64,000 nt of DNA. Source: Diphasiastrum complanatum (taxonomy: Eukaryota > Streptophyta > Lycopodiopsida > Lycopodiales > Lycopodiaceae). The position numbers and the translations under genes are program-made. The stretch is taken from positions 70,519,957 to 70,583,956 of the forward strand of contig CM055095.1 in the NCBI GenBank assembly GCA_029204225.1, given 5' to 3'. Positions within the stretch are counted from its first letter, which is position 1, and each line of letters opens with the position of its first letter. Positions 35,004 through 47,000 of this stretch are shown one piece after another. Below the pieces are notes generated by a model. The model was not told the DNA's origin, searched no databases, and saw only the letters and a program-made list of their open reading frames with translations.

Positions 35004-38000
35004 TGCTGTCGTCTTTCGACTTCATGAAATTTCCTCTATACAATTTCATGTGCTATTTACACTTAAAAGATATATTGTGGTTGCCAGGTATGTCCTCGAG
35101 CTTGATGATGCAGATGTTTATAGACTTCCATATTTGGATAGCAGCGCTCCTGGATTTTGTAATTTACAAATCTGCTTAACCTTGTGCAATCATTATCAAT
35201 CTATTGCAGCTTATTGTAGTTCAACTACCTCATGGTTGTATTATGTTGTGACTTGGAATTATTGTTTGTACCCAAAATAAGCCCTAGGAATCTTATTGTC
35301 AACACAACATAACAATCTACAATTATACTTCTTGGTTTCCAAGGGGAGGCTCGAACCTGAGACCAAAGAAACTTTGGATGTTAAGCTAACCAAGTGAGCC
35401 AACCAACAATCTACAATTATGGCATGACATGTAGAACAACAAATAGTGAAACTCTGATCAAAAAGTAATCTCCTACAATGAGCACCATATATCCAACATG
35501 AATTAGTTGTGTATGTTTTACGAAGGAACATTGCTAAGCATCTCCGCCTTAGGATGAATTATACATAGGCTTTAATTGCCTGTTGCACCGAGATGCCCAT
35601 CCAAGGGTTTTGGTTTAATTGAGAGAGTATTAATGAGGGACCATGTGCCAAGTAGCCACAATAGGAATTGAGGAATTGACATCCCGGCCTAGTTTTTGGC
35701 TAGGAATGCCAAATAGTAGTGACATGACTAAATGGATATGGTGGCATATCGGGATATTAAGCTATTTGTAAGGACCATGACTGGAAAATTGCAGTATATG
35801 ATGGGACCCAATGTACATATTAAAGTTTTCACGAGAAAAGCTATGATGAGTAAATAAGCCTATTGAAAAACAAATGTGTGTATGCAGCACAAAGATGTTG
35901 TAAAGCAGAGCACTCCAAAAGATGATGAGATTCCGTCTCCACCATGTGCATATTGCAAACCAAGCAAAGTTGATCTGCCCCCGTATTCAACATCAGAGCA
36001 CACTCCATCCTCGACGACATTAGCATCCTTCGCCTTCCATTGTTGATTGGTGCTTGACATTCAAAGATTGTTTGCACTCTAGAACATTCAACTCAATGCT
36101 TTAAATTTGTTTTCCAAATAGAATGTTGCCTTGAAAGCTATTCTCAATGATCGCTACATCAACATTACGTGGAGGGAGCCTCTAAAGCGAAAAATGCAAT
36201 ATTATAAGCTAGCTTTCAATTTACTCATTGGTACTCCTATTCATTGGCATGTTTTCTTGGATAATCCTATGAAGTACAAACAAGCCATTTCACACTTATG
36301 GGTTAATTCTCATGAACTCGGATCATAATCAGGTGGATGGAGCAACCTCTGAGGGCGTATTCTCCCGACATGTGTGGGCATATGAACTATGGTAGTGTCT
36401 AGGGCTAGACGTTGTCGGCGAGCGTAGTGAATTGGGCCATTGTCTATGTCATCCTCCAGCATTGTATCCACACGTGGACGACGGTTGGTGAAGAAATCCG
36501 TAATCGGCGGCTGAGTGTCACTATCCACTAGAGTATGAGCTCTCCACAATAAAGACATCTTGTATAGCATAAGAGCGACACATCGAGGATCGACATAAGT
36601 GATGAGAGAGTGGAGAGAGGGTGTCTTTCTGAAAAGACAATGATAACGTCCATGGATCTCATAATAAGCTGGGCATGTGAAAAGGAAATGCTCCTCTGAC
36701 TCCGCCTTCCCCAAGGAACACATCTGACATAATCTCTGCTCACGTTGAATACCCTGGTATCGACCCGTCTCAATAGCCAACTGGTGAGAAGAGACCCGAA
36801 ATTGCCCAAGAGTGAAGCATAGGCAATGTGACAGACCATGGTCAAGGTAAAGTGCTCATATAGGAAAACCTGATGCGTCCAACTCCAAGAAGTGTGTCCG
36901 ATAGAAATCTGGCTTCACACTCAACTGCCCCTGCCAAGTGTGCTGAAGGTATGCACGGTAGAGAGAATGTTTGATATAATCATGAGTGCCTGCTGGGGGG
37001 CCGAGAGTGAAATGCCAAACGTACTAAGGAAACGTACCGCCTGGGAATATCATGCGAAATGAACTCCATGATCATGTAATAGTCTCGAAGATGAGTGTTG
37101 GAGGGTTTGCGGATCCCAAGGCAACCCTAACCCTAGTTAATAAGTGAGAGGAATTTGGCACCCTACGTGTGTAAGTCCAACCCGATGATCACATAGTTAT
37201 TTGATAATTAGAAAGTCAATAAAAGGACTTTAGGCCTTTTTGCGGGACTTTTAATGTCGCAGGGCCTAAATGTCAAGTTAGTGAATAAAGTTGGGTTTCC
37301 CTCCAATCATTGATGGTTCCCACACTTTTTTAAATTTGAATAAAAAGAGAGGCAAGAATGGACCAATAGGATTCAGAGGCCAGGGTCCTCCTCTCTACTA
37401 TAAAAAGGACCAACTCGAGTTTGCTACACATGTACATATCTTCATTTCAATAAAGCAGATTGGTTCTCTTGTGAAATGGATTTATAAATGTCCTTGCTCT
37501 CTATCACTTTTCCTCCATCTCTCATGCTTTCTTTGGATTTATCAATTGTTGGATCTGATTGTTATTGGGTTTGCATGTTTTTATACTTTTTATGAGAGAG
37601 AAAGGGAGAGAGAGAAAGAGTGAGCTATCTTCATTGAGGATCTTAGTGTTAATGCTTAGTGTTAATGGATGTTAGAGTTAGATGTGAATCCTCCATTCAT
37701 GCTGAAATCTGAAATATGCTATCGCTCTCATGGGAACGAACCTACGCGTGACAGCTAACTTCATCTCCTTGATGCTAGATTGATTATATCTTGGGGTTGA
37801 GGATAGGCAAGGAAAGAAACCCACTACAATTTTGGTGCCGTTGCCGGGGAGCTACGCCAATTTTTCAGTTTGCAGCATGTTCGTTGGATGGTTAGCTTGC
37901 ATTAGGCATCTTGTCATGGCATAAATAGTGTTAAATCTCCATTTAGGGTTAGTTTGGGAGTGATTTTGCCTGATTTGAGTGGATTTGCATGTATGAAATC

Positions 38001-41000
38001 TAATCTGATTGTGGAACAGGGAAAGCTATTTAGATCACCAATCTTAAGAAGTTACCAAATTATTCTATTTATAGTAATTTATTATTTTTGAGTGTTCGGC
38101 GAACATTCATTTTATCCGGATCATAATAAATCTCTATTTTTACCCTCGCCAAACTACAAAAACTGTGCTTTTATGTGTTAGGAACCTTCGCCAGTTCTAC
38201 CCTAGCTTTATTTGTGTCAGATTCTCAGTCTGAGAGTTTGGCGAAGGTTATTTCCATAGAATTTGTCAGAAATGCGTGATCAGAGAGTTTTTTTACCAAA
38301 AATAGCACTGCTGAACCTTCGCTGAGTTAACCTTCGCCAGTTCTATTTTTAGGTTTTGATTTTCCAGATCAAGTCTCTGTCAAATTTTGGGTCAAATCTG
38401 ATTCAGTTTGATTTTGATTCTGAGAATTTTTCATTTTGAGAAGTATCGATCGGTTGATCTTAGGAATCTTTTTCACGATATAGGAATCTGATTCTTGTAA
38501 AGTGGAAGAGATTTAGCAGATCTGATCTGAGATAGTTTTGATTGAAAATCTAGATCCAATCTCATTGTCTGCTTGATTTGATTTGTAAAAATGGCAGTCC
38601 GTGGAGGTGCTCCTCAGGAAGTCAATCCAATCATTGTTAGGAGAGCACCCCGTTTGGATCTACCCGAATACAATGGATTAATAGATCCAGTTAGATTTCT
38701 TCAGATCTATTCTGAATCTTGTGAAGTCTATGGCGAACGTTTTCCTCAGGATAAACTTAAGCTTTTTCCTATGGCCTTAACAGGCACAACACAAGATTGG
38801 TACTATAATCAAGATGAGACTGAGCGTACAGATTGGGAGACTATCAAACGAGCCCTTATCACACGGTTCAAACCTCGGAAGTTTATGGAAGACCCTTTCC
38901 TACTTTTAAGTAAAATTAAAATGGGAAAGCGGGAAATGGTTCGAGATTACATAGAACGGGTAAAACGCCTCAGATCTGAGTGCGAACCTGAGTTGATTAA
39001 CGAAAATGCTATGATTATGTGGTTTTTGTCAGGTCTACCTAAAAGGATCAGACGTGAGCTGAAACGCCACAATGAGTACGCAATTTTGCAAAATGCTATG
39101 GATGATGCCGTACGAGAGGAGGATGAAGATTCAAACGATGAGCCGAATATCAGTATGTTGCCTTATACAGTAGGGCAGACCACTACGACATCCACCACTA
39201 TTGCATCAACGAATGTCAATGCTACTGCACAGATGATGCTCAATGAGTTCGAGAAACTCGGAAAGAACCAGCAGAAACAGATGGAAAAGTTAAAGTTGCA
39301 ATTTGATGAGAAGATCAAAGCATTGGAAGATTTCCATTGACAAGCGAACAAGGAACCAGAGAAGTTTGCCAAGACTTTTCCTACCAGGGAAAATGTCTGG
39401 TGTTCCATTTGTACGGGAAATCACACAATGAAAGAGTGTCCTCAATTGAGAAAACAAATGGAAATCAGTATATGCCATTTGTGTAATTTGCCTGATCATG
39501 AGACTGCTTTTTGCAATTTCAATCCTCGGATAATTCAGCAACGATATGCCCAGATGGGATATCGAGAACCACTTTATGGAGGAAATCTAGCAGCTAGAGC
39601 TCGTCAATCCGCTCTTGGATACTCGGAACGATTAGCCTTACCTGCCCCACCAAAGCACCCTGCTCCTCCTGCTAATTTTATGGAACCAGAACCTTACAGA
39701 GATACCGAGCAATGGAATTATAGTAATGATTATGAAGGAAGATCTGCAGAACAGTATGCTATTTATGCTGCCGCGCAACAACAAGCATCTAGAAACTGGA
39801 CCAGAGCACCACTTGGATGCTTTGCATGTGGAGAAAATCACAGAGTTGCAAAATGTCCAATTAAAGGCAAATTTGTACCATTCTGTCGTGACTGTGGTTA
39901 TGGGCATTGCTATAAGGAATGTCCAGCAAGACCGAAGCCACCACCGGTCACAGCTCCTGTAAATTTGATAACAATCAAGCAAAGACCAGCAGCTTAGAAT
40001 AAACCAAGTGTACCCTTGATGGTGGTTACCAGAGCACAGAAGCAGAAAGAACCTGTAGCAGTTCCAGTACCTGCTGATTCTATACCATTAACTGATATAC
40101 CAACAGCATCTGGAGTCTATCCAAATCTTCATGCAGAAAAGAGAAGATATCAGGATATGAGGCAATGGATTAAACATTTGCAAGAGGAAGAGGAGCTTGA
40201 AGCTGCTAGAGCAACAGCCGAAGTTCGTTCTTCCACAGTGCAAGCACCGAATAATCCACGTATAGATATGAATGCTCAGTTGCATCATCATGAAGAACCC
40301 TTCAAGATGACTGAACCGCAAACAAAACTGCTCATGAATATTTTGTCTAGTAAGATCAATATTTCATTGGGAGAGTTCCTCAAGTTGGTGCCAAAAGCAA
40401 AAGAAGTATTAGCGCAAAAGTTAACTCAAGCTGAACCCGAAGTCCATCAAGAGCCACTTTTTTGTGCCGGATTTGAAGAATCTAATGAAGTACTCCATGT
40501 CGGAGCAGCTTGGGAAAGTGAACAAAAAAATATCACCCTGCCGATACAGCATAGGCAATTTCCTAACGAACCAGCCGTGATAGATGGCGGTTTGTGAGTT
40601 AACCTGATTTCTACAAAGCTATGTGCAAAGTGCGGCCTTACAAAGATAAAGCCTGCGACTTTGCCACAACTGGAATCAAGCCCTTGCAACGATTGACTGT
40701 ACAACAGGTTATATGTGTCAACAAGATAATCAATCCGATTTGAGCGAGATTTCATTATTGGATCGAACTTTGGATACACCGATCACTTTTCCATTGAATG
40801 TGCTGAATGTAGCTTGGATATCAACGGAGCCTATACCAGAACCGATTGAAGATGAACTCATTCCTGTGAGTCATACCTTGACTTATGATGACAATGTAGA
40901 ACTTATTGATGAGCAGATTCTAAATCATATGGATCCGACCAGATTTGGAGTGCGTAATATTCCTGATGAACCAACATTAAAACCGCCAAAGGCAGTTATA

Positions 41001-44000
41001 TTGAAGGAAGACAAGATCATAGGGTCAATGACGAAGAAACAAGCCAAGCAACATTATAATACGGTCCTGAAATGGGAAAATCCTCCTCAAAAGATTGATT
41101 CAAAGAATGTGCCACCCTTACTGGATAAAGGCAAAGGAAAAGTTGACGAAGATTCCTTAAGTCAGAGTTCTAGCAAGACATCACCGTCTAGGAAGTCTTT
41201 ACTTCGACAAAGAGATTATCTTCTCGGAAGTCATCACTTCCATGATCAATTCCTGCTAAGAAGGCTAAGCACAGATCCAGGACAAATCCTTTTGACAAAG
41301 AACAAGCAGATGAAGTAACTGCATCTCGCAGTAAAAGCATCTTGCAGGTGTCGTGGGACCGCCACCAGTTTTGGTGGGGGATACTGTTGGAGGGTTTGCG
41401 GATCCCAAGGCAACCCTAACCCTAGTTAATAAGTAAGAGGGATTTGGCACCCTGCGTGTGTAAGTCCAACCCGATGATCACATAGTTATTTGATAATTAG
41501 AAAGTCAATAAAAGGACTTTAGGCCTTTTTGCGGGACTTTTAATGTCGCAGGGCCTAAATGTCAAGTTAGTGAATAAAGTTGGGTTTCCCTCCAATTTGG
41601 ATGGTTCCCACTCTTTTTCAAATTTGAATAGTTAGGGAGGCAGAAATGGACCAATAGGATTCAGAGGCCAGGGTCCTCCTCTCTACTATAAAAAGGACCA
41701 ACTCGAGTTTGCTACACATGTACATATCTTCATTTCAATTAAGCAGATTGGTTCTCTTGTGAAATGGATTTATGAATGTCCTTGCTCTCTATCACTTTTC
41801 CTCCATCTCTCATGCTTTCTTTGGATTTATCAATTGTTGGATTTGATTGTTATAGGGTTTGCATTTTTTTATACTTTTTACTTTTTATGAGAGAGAAAGG
41901 GAGAGAGAGAAAGAGTGAGCTACCTTCATTGAGGATCTTAGTGTTAATGATTGTAGTGTTAATGCTTAGTGTTAATGGATGTTAGAGTTAGATGTGAATC
42001 CTCCATTCATGCTGAAATCTGAAATATGCTATCGCTCTCATGGGAACGAACCTACGCGTGACAAACTTCATCTCCTTGATGCTAAATTGATTAGATCTTG
42101 GGTTGAGGATAGGCAAGGAAAGAAACCCACTACAATGAGACTGCAAGGTAAGAGTATCTATCAGAAGGGAGAGTTAGAACTCTCTGAATATCTGCATGAG
42201 TCTAGATGTCTTTGGAGTCCCTCTCTGGTAGGTGAGACTAAAATCACATCATCAGCATATAAGAGTATAGCAATCAATATGTCGTCGAGGCTGCAGCCGA
42301 AACCCCCATCCTGATGGATCAACGTCTCAAGCTCATCTATATATCAACCAAAGGGTGTGGGTGAAAGAGAGCATCCCTGTTTCACCCCAATAGTACTCCA
42401 TACTGGATCAGAAATGCCTGAGGGAGCAAGAGTGTCAGGAGCGTGAAGGAGTTCGGATTCCAGGTCTTCGACGCCACGAGCACGACGTGTTCTTAGCTTC
42501 TGGATGGCGGTAAGAACCATCTCAGCTGTGAAGAACAAGAACTCAGAGGGATGAGGAGAAATGACAATGGGTGTATCAGTGGGCAGGGTATATAGAGTTG
42601 TGGCATAATCAGTCCAAACCTGGAGCTCGGTTAAGGAGGGAGGTGGAGCACGAGGGATAAAGGCCCGCCAAAAGGCACCTTAGAAGAGCTGGAAAGGAAG
42701 GAAATGAGATTTTTCCCTTCATTCGTATTATAAGTATGCTTTTTATTGCGGAGGACACGACGGTACATACATAGGATGTCAGGAAGGAGGGAAGGTGATT
42801 GACATTGGAGAACCTGTTGATGAAGGGAAGTGCAGTCAGAGTCATACCAAGGTTGTTTAGGAGCACCGGTTTTGTGTACGTGAGAATGAGGTCGAGGGCG
42901 ATAAGAAGGAAAGTCAAGTGTGGCCGTTGTGTGAAGGGCCGTGGTGAGAAAGGTAGCCTGAGTCTCCAATGTACTGCTGTTAGGGAAATGGTGGAGCAAG
43001 GCCGTGAGGGATTCCTGGTATAGAGGAAGAAATTGGGGTCAAAACGGTATATGGGTGCACGATTAGGAGTATTAGGGGTAGGAGGTAGAGTGGGTGATGC
43101 AATATGTCCAAGGCATAAGGACAGACGTGAATGATCTGATAAAGTGGTAGGGGAGATAGAGAAGTTTGAGATAAGAGGGATGAGAGATGGTGATCTGTTA
43201 CGAGCTCGTAACCAGTGCCGAACCCTAGAGAACACAGATAGGTCAGATACCACAGTCAGGGTCGTGTCCAGCGTACATGACCAACAGGGCAAGACAGGGT
43301 GAGTAGTGTGCCCCAGCACGGTCCATAGCCATGGTGGGCCTAAGACAGCCTAGGAACCCTGTCAGCAGGATAGGGCCCCCAGTTGGGTCCCGACGTGCAG
43401 TCGGCCACGTCAGTGCCACGTGGCCGACACTTGGCAGTAGCATGCTACCAGTCCTCACACTGGGCTAGGAGGGGCTTACTCTATATCAGGGAGTAGGCAA
43501 GGTTGGGTGGATCAGTTAGTGTTTGCCCTACTGTGGTGTTAGGATCTATTACACTGGTATCAGAGCCATCTCCTTCTTTGGGAGCTCAGTTTCAGCAGGG
43601 GAGAAATCCATCAGAGTGCATAGCAACTATGGTTAATATGCAAAGATAGATAGAGCAGGGTCAGCGCTGGAGAACCAGCTATCTATGGTGGAAATCTCCG
43701 TAGGATTACTTGTTTTTACAGTAAAATTTGGATCAGCTTTCTAGGCCAGGTCCAGCATTGCCAATCAGGGTTTAAACTTCGATTTTGGAGTGGAAATTCC
43801 GGATTTTGGAGCGTTTTCAAGTCAGGAAGTTTGAGGCAGACCAGCGCTGTCAGAGCAGCCTCCTTCCTTGAGTTTTGAGTAGAAATCAGTGACAAATTAA
43901 GCAAGATTTGAAGCGGATTTCTACAGCAGGTCCAGCGCTGGACAGTAGGGGATAAATTTTAGAATTTATCCCTGTATTTCAAAGGTTTTCTAGAAGTCTG

Positions 44001-47000
44001 AGCTTCAGACTTGCTTGTCACAGACTAGCGACCTACCAGCTGAGGTCAAATCAGAGATTCAAGCGGATTTTTGAGTCTAAATTTGGACAAATCGGGCCAG
44101 ACAGGTTGCTGTCCAATCAGCGAGGGCAGGGACTTCAAAATTCCGGATTTCTTTTTGTATTTTTCCGTTTTTTACTCGGTTTGTTGGAGCCCCACATCTG
44201 AAATCAGATCAACGAGCTACTTCACTCAAGAACCGGGAAATTTGGATGCCATTTTGAAGCTTCAAGCTGGGATTTTCCGGGACAGCAGGTCTGAAATCGT
44301 GGGTAAAAGAGCTGAGAGGGTTCTTCTTCGTAATTTCTTTGGAAGTACAGTCCTCAGAAACAGCTAAGTCATCTTTCCTTTACCTTGTACAGTTGTAAAT
44401 TAGTCTTTTGACTTTTTTTCATCAGAAGTTAAGGTAGCTCTCTTCCAGTTCCGAAGATGACCACTCCTCAGGGACCTGATCAACCCCCGGAAAGAGGCTT
44501 CGACGAACTTGAAACAGAAGCCTTGGCTTACAGAAAAGGTAAGGAACCCATGGAAGTAGAAGAACAGGAACAGTTCGCCGAAGAACTCGACGAACTGGTT
44601 ACCAAGGAGCAGTTCCTCCAATTGGTAACAGAAGTGGATGAACTGAAGTTGCATTAGCCAATTTCAAGTCCAGTGTGGACGACTCGTTCTCTGAACTCAA
44701 AAACTTGATTTTGAGTTCCGCGAAAGGAAGCCTTCCCTCCACTTCTCAGTTATCCCCTTCTCCACTTCCATCAGTTTCGGGTGACACTTTACGGTCTCAC
44801 CCCAGTGTTTTTAAAGATTTAAAGCCTCCTACTTTTAATGGGGAAGAGAAGGATAGAAATGCAGATATTCTACAAACCTTCCTCAGCAAATGGAAGAACA
44901 TTCATGCTCTTAAACAGACCTCTGTATTAAAAGCGTCTACTGTACTGGAGGAGACGAATCCACAAATAACGTGCCTGCTCATCCTGACTGACTAATTGAA
45001 GGGCTGGCTGTAGAGATTCCCGATAGAGACATGCAACTCCACCCGAACCTCTGCTGCTCATGGTCCGTGTCTCTATCTTGAATGCCGGAAACCATCTGAA
45101 ACCGGAAAAATCTGGTAGTCCTCGTATGGAGCTCTCATGTGTCTCAGTGAAAAGTAAAATATCTCCTTGCGTGATGAAATCCAAAAGGTCACCTGCTGAT
45201 GAGAAGAGTGGATCCCATTACAGTTCCAAACACCTATGCGCAATGGAGAAGGTGATGGAAGGACACTCCCATGCCCGGGGCTCGTCCCCAAATCCCTAGC
45301 AAGGTTTACTACCAATAATTTGACATGTCCGTCTCTATAAATAGCAATCTTGCTCTGTTCACGATCTTCTTGGAACGCTCAACGACGTTCTTCTACTTGG
45401 AGGAAAGTGAGTTCATCATCCATATAAAGTGTTGAGCTTGGATTTAAGACGGAGTACCGACATGCGTTCTTCCAATGTAGTAAAGCGAATGCAAGCGTTG
45501 TATTATCTTTTTTTGGACGCCAAACGTTATCTATCCCCCTGGTGTGGTGGGCCAAAGTGGTGTTCAAGAAGTTGTTTGCTTCCTGTATGGCATTTTGAGT
45601 ATCCGGAACACCACGAACTCTAATATTATGGGATTTTTGTGCCCGCAATTTTTCTTCCGATAAAGTAGCAGTGATGAAATTCGACATATGCTGTGGAAGC
45701 TTACCCTCATTGTCCTCTTTGAAGAGTGATGCCCAATTCTTGGTTGATTCCTTATGCTGGAGCAGCTCTTGTTGTAGTTGCTGAATTTTCGTTTCCGTGG
45801 CACTTGTGGGTGGGGGAACAGCACCATGTGCTGCAACTGCTGCAATTGCTGTCCGCAACCGATTATTTTCTTCTTGCAAGGGGGTGATTTCCAACCGTAG
45901 AGATTGGACTTCTGTTTGAGTAATTTCAGTTCACAGGCCAAGAAGTTTTCGAACGCTTTTGAAGTAGAATAGTCGATTGTAGAAAGGAAAGGGATAATAG
46001 GAGCGGTCGTTGTATGGGGATCTGTAGGAGCAGGAAAAGTAGTAGGGGTGTCCGCTGATGATGGCAGAAGAGAATCCGAGATAAAGGCTGCCGTAGCGGA
46101 TGAGGGGTCGACATTGGAACTGGCAGCGACGGAAGGTGCATCAAGGAGGGTCTCAACAGCAGGGAAATGCTGCACAGCAGTAGAAGAGCACGGCGCAGCA
46201 GGATAGGACTGCTGTGTAGCAGCAGGCGCAGCGTACTGCTGCGCAGCAGAAACAGATAGATGCTGCGCAACAGCATGCACAGCCTGCGACAAGTAAGATT
46301 CATGAACTACAGAAGAATCTGGTTGAACATAAAGAGGCCACGAAGACTTGGGTTTCATTATTCCAAAAAGAAGGTATTTTTGCTCAAATGTCTACTTTTA
46401 TTTCTGCCACCATTTCCGATTTAGAGATTTAAAAGCTCTCAATGTTTAAGTTCGAGGAGTTCCCGACAATAAAGAAGCAAATTTCTAGAAACTAAATGAA
46501 GTTTTAATGTTGATGGAATGGATAATGCTTGGTGCACCAAGAAAGATAATTCCACCCTTATCATCCAGTTCAAATCAAAAGAAGAGAGAAGAAATGTATT
46601 GCAGCTCAAACCCAAGTTAAAGGATACAAACATATTCCTAGATGATGATCTCACCTATATACAAGTGGAAGAAATAAAGATTTCCAAGAGGCCAAGGCAT
46701 TTAGTAGAATTGCTATTTATCGTGACGGTTAAGTTCGATACTTGGATCGTGGACCATCTGCTTCTAGTGCCTAAGATATTGGGGTCCTTGGGCTTGGGAG
46801 TGCCCAAGGGCCCGTTCACATCGATTGTAGATTGGAGTGTGGAATTGTAATGGGATTCATTCATCATCCACAACTGGAGATCTAGTTGATTTTAGGTTTT
46901 GAGTTGCTAATGATTAGTAAGTGGTTGCATGAGGGTTTTATGTGTCACAACATAGTGGAAAATCTGGAAATTTGTCCAAAAAACCATGTTTTTTGAAGGT

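Larger units (their letters stand above)
37096..42134 (+). mobile_element. Gag-only Ty3/Gypsy LTR retrotransposon with ATGAG target duplication
   Basis: The 5' LTR is 37096-37828 and the 3' LTR is 41385-42134. Both begin TGTTGGAGGG and end CCCACTACA, with high identity. ATGAG flanks the element at 37091-37095 and 42135-42139. The primer site TGGTGCCGTTGCCGGGGA (37833-37850) matches the Asp-tRNA type used by many plant Gypsy lineages, and a purine-rich tract GGTGGGGGATAC precedes the 3' LTR. The interior carries gag and part of protease but no RT, RNase H or integrase, so it depended on proteins supplied in trans. It is inserted in LINE D inside hydrolase intron 8. Confidence 0.93.
36310..46358 (-). 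mobile_element. LINE D (minus), interrupted by two LTR elements
   Basis: On the minus strand the parts are in order. ORF1 is 46358-45379 (Pro/Ala/Gln-rich N-terminus, coiled-coil [16 protein letters not shown]-binding [20 protein letters not shown]). ORF2 endonuclease is 45315-44940 ([37 protein letters not shown]). The endonuclease end and linker are about 43300-42640 ([10 protein letters not shown]). RT is 42538-42139 ([18 protein letters not shown] at 42248-42259). The C-terminal zinc region is 37090-36310 ([19 protein letters not shown]). ORF1 and ORF2 are 63 bases apart. The element is broken at 43307-44940 by an LTR/gag piece and at 37096-42134 by a full LTR retrotransposon. Parts of RT are deleted. 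Confidence 0.85.

Noticed and set aside
34077-35049. ORFs with long Arg-Glu repeats (also 15219-15390)
   Set aside because: They are translations of TC/GA microsatellites, not proteins.
37096-37160. Telomere-like CCCTAACCCTAG as an interstitial telomere
   Set aside because: Only two units, and they are part of both LTRs.
42609-43319. 236-codon minus-strand ORF as a host gene
   Set aside because: It contains the LINE endonuclease end (SDHS motif) in mixed frame and lies between other LINE D parts.
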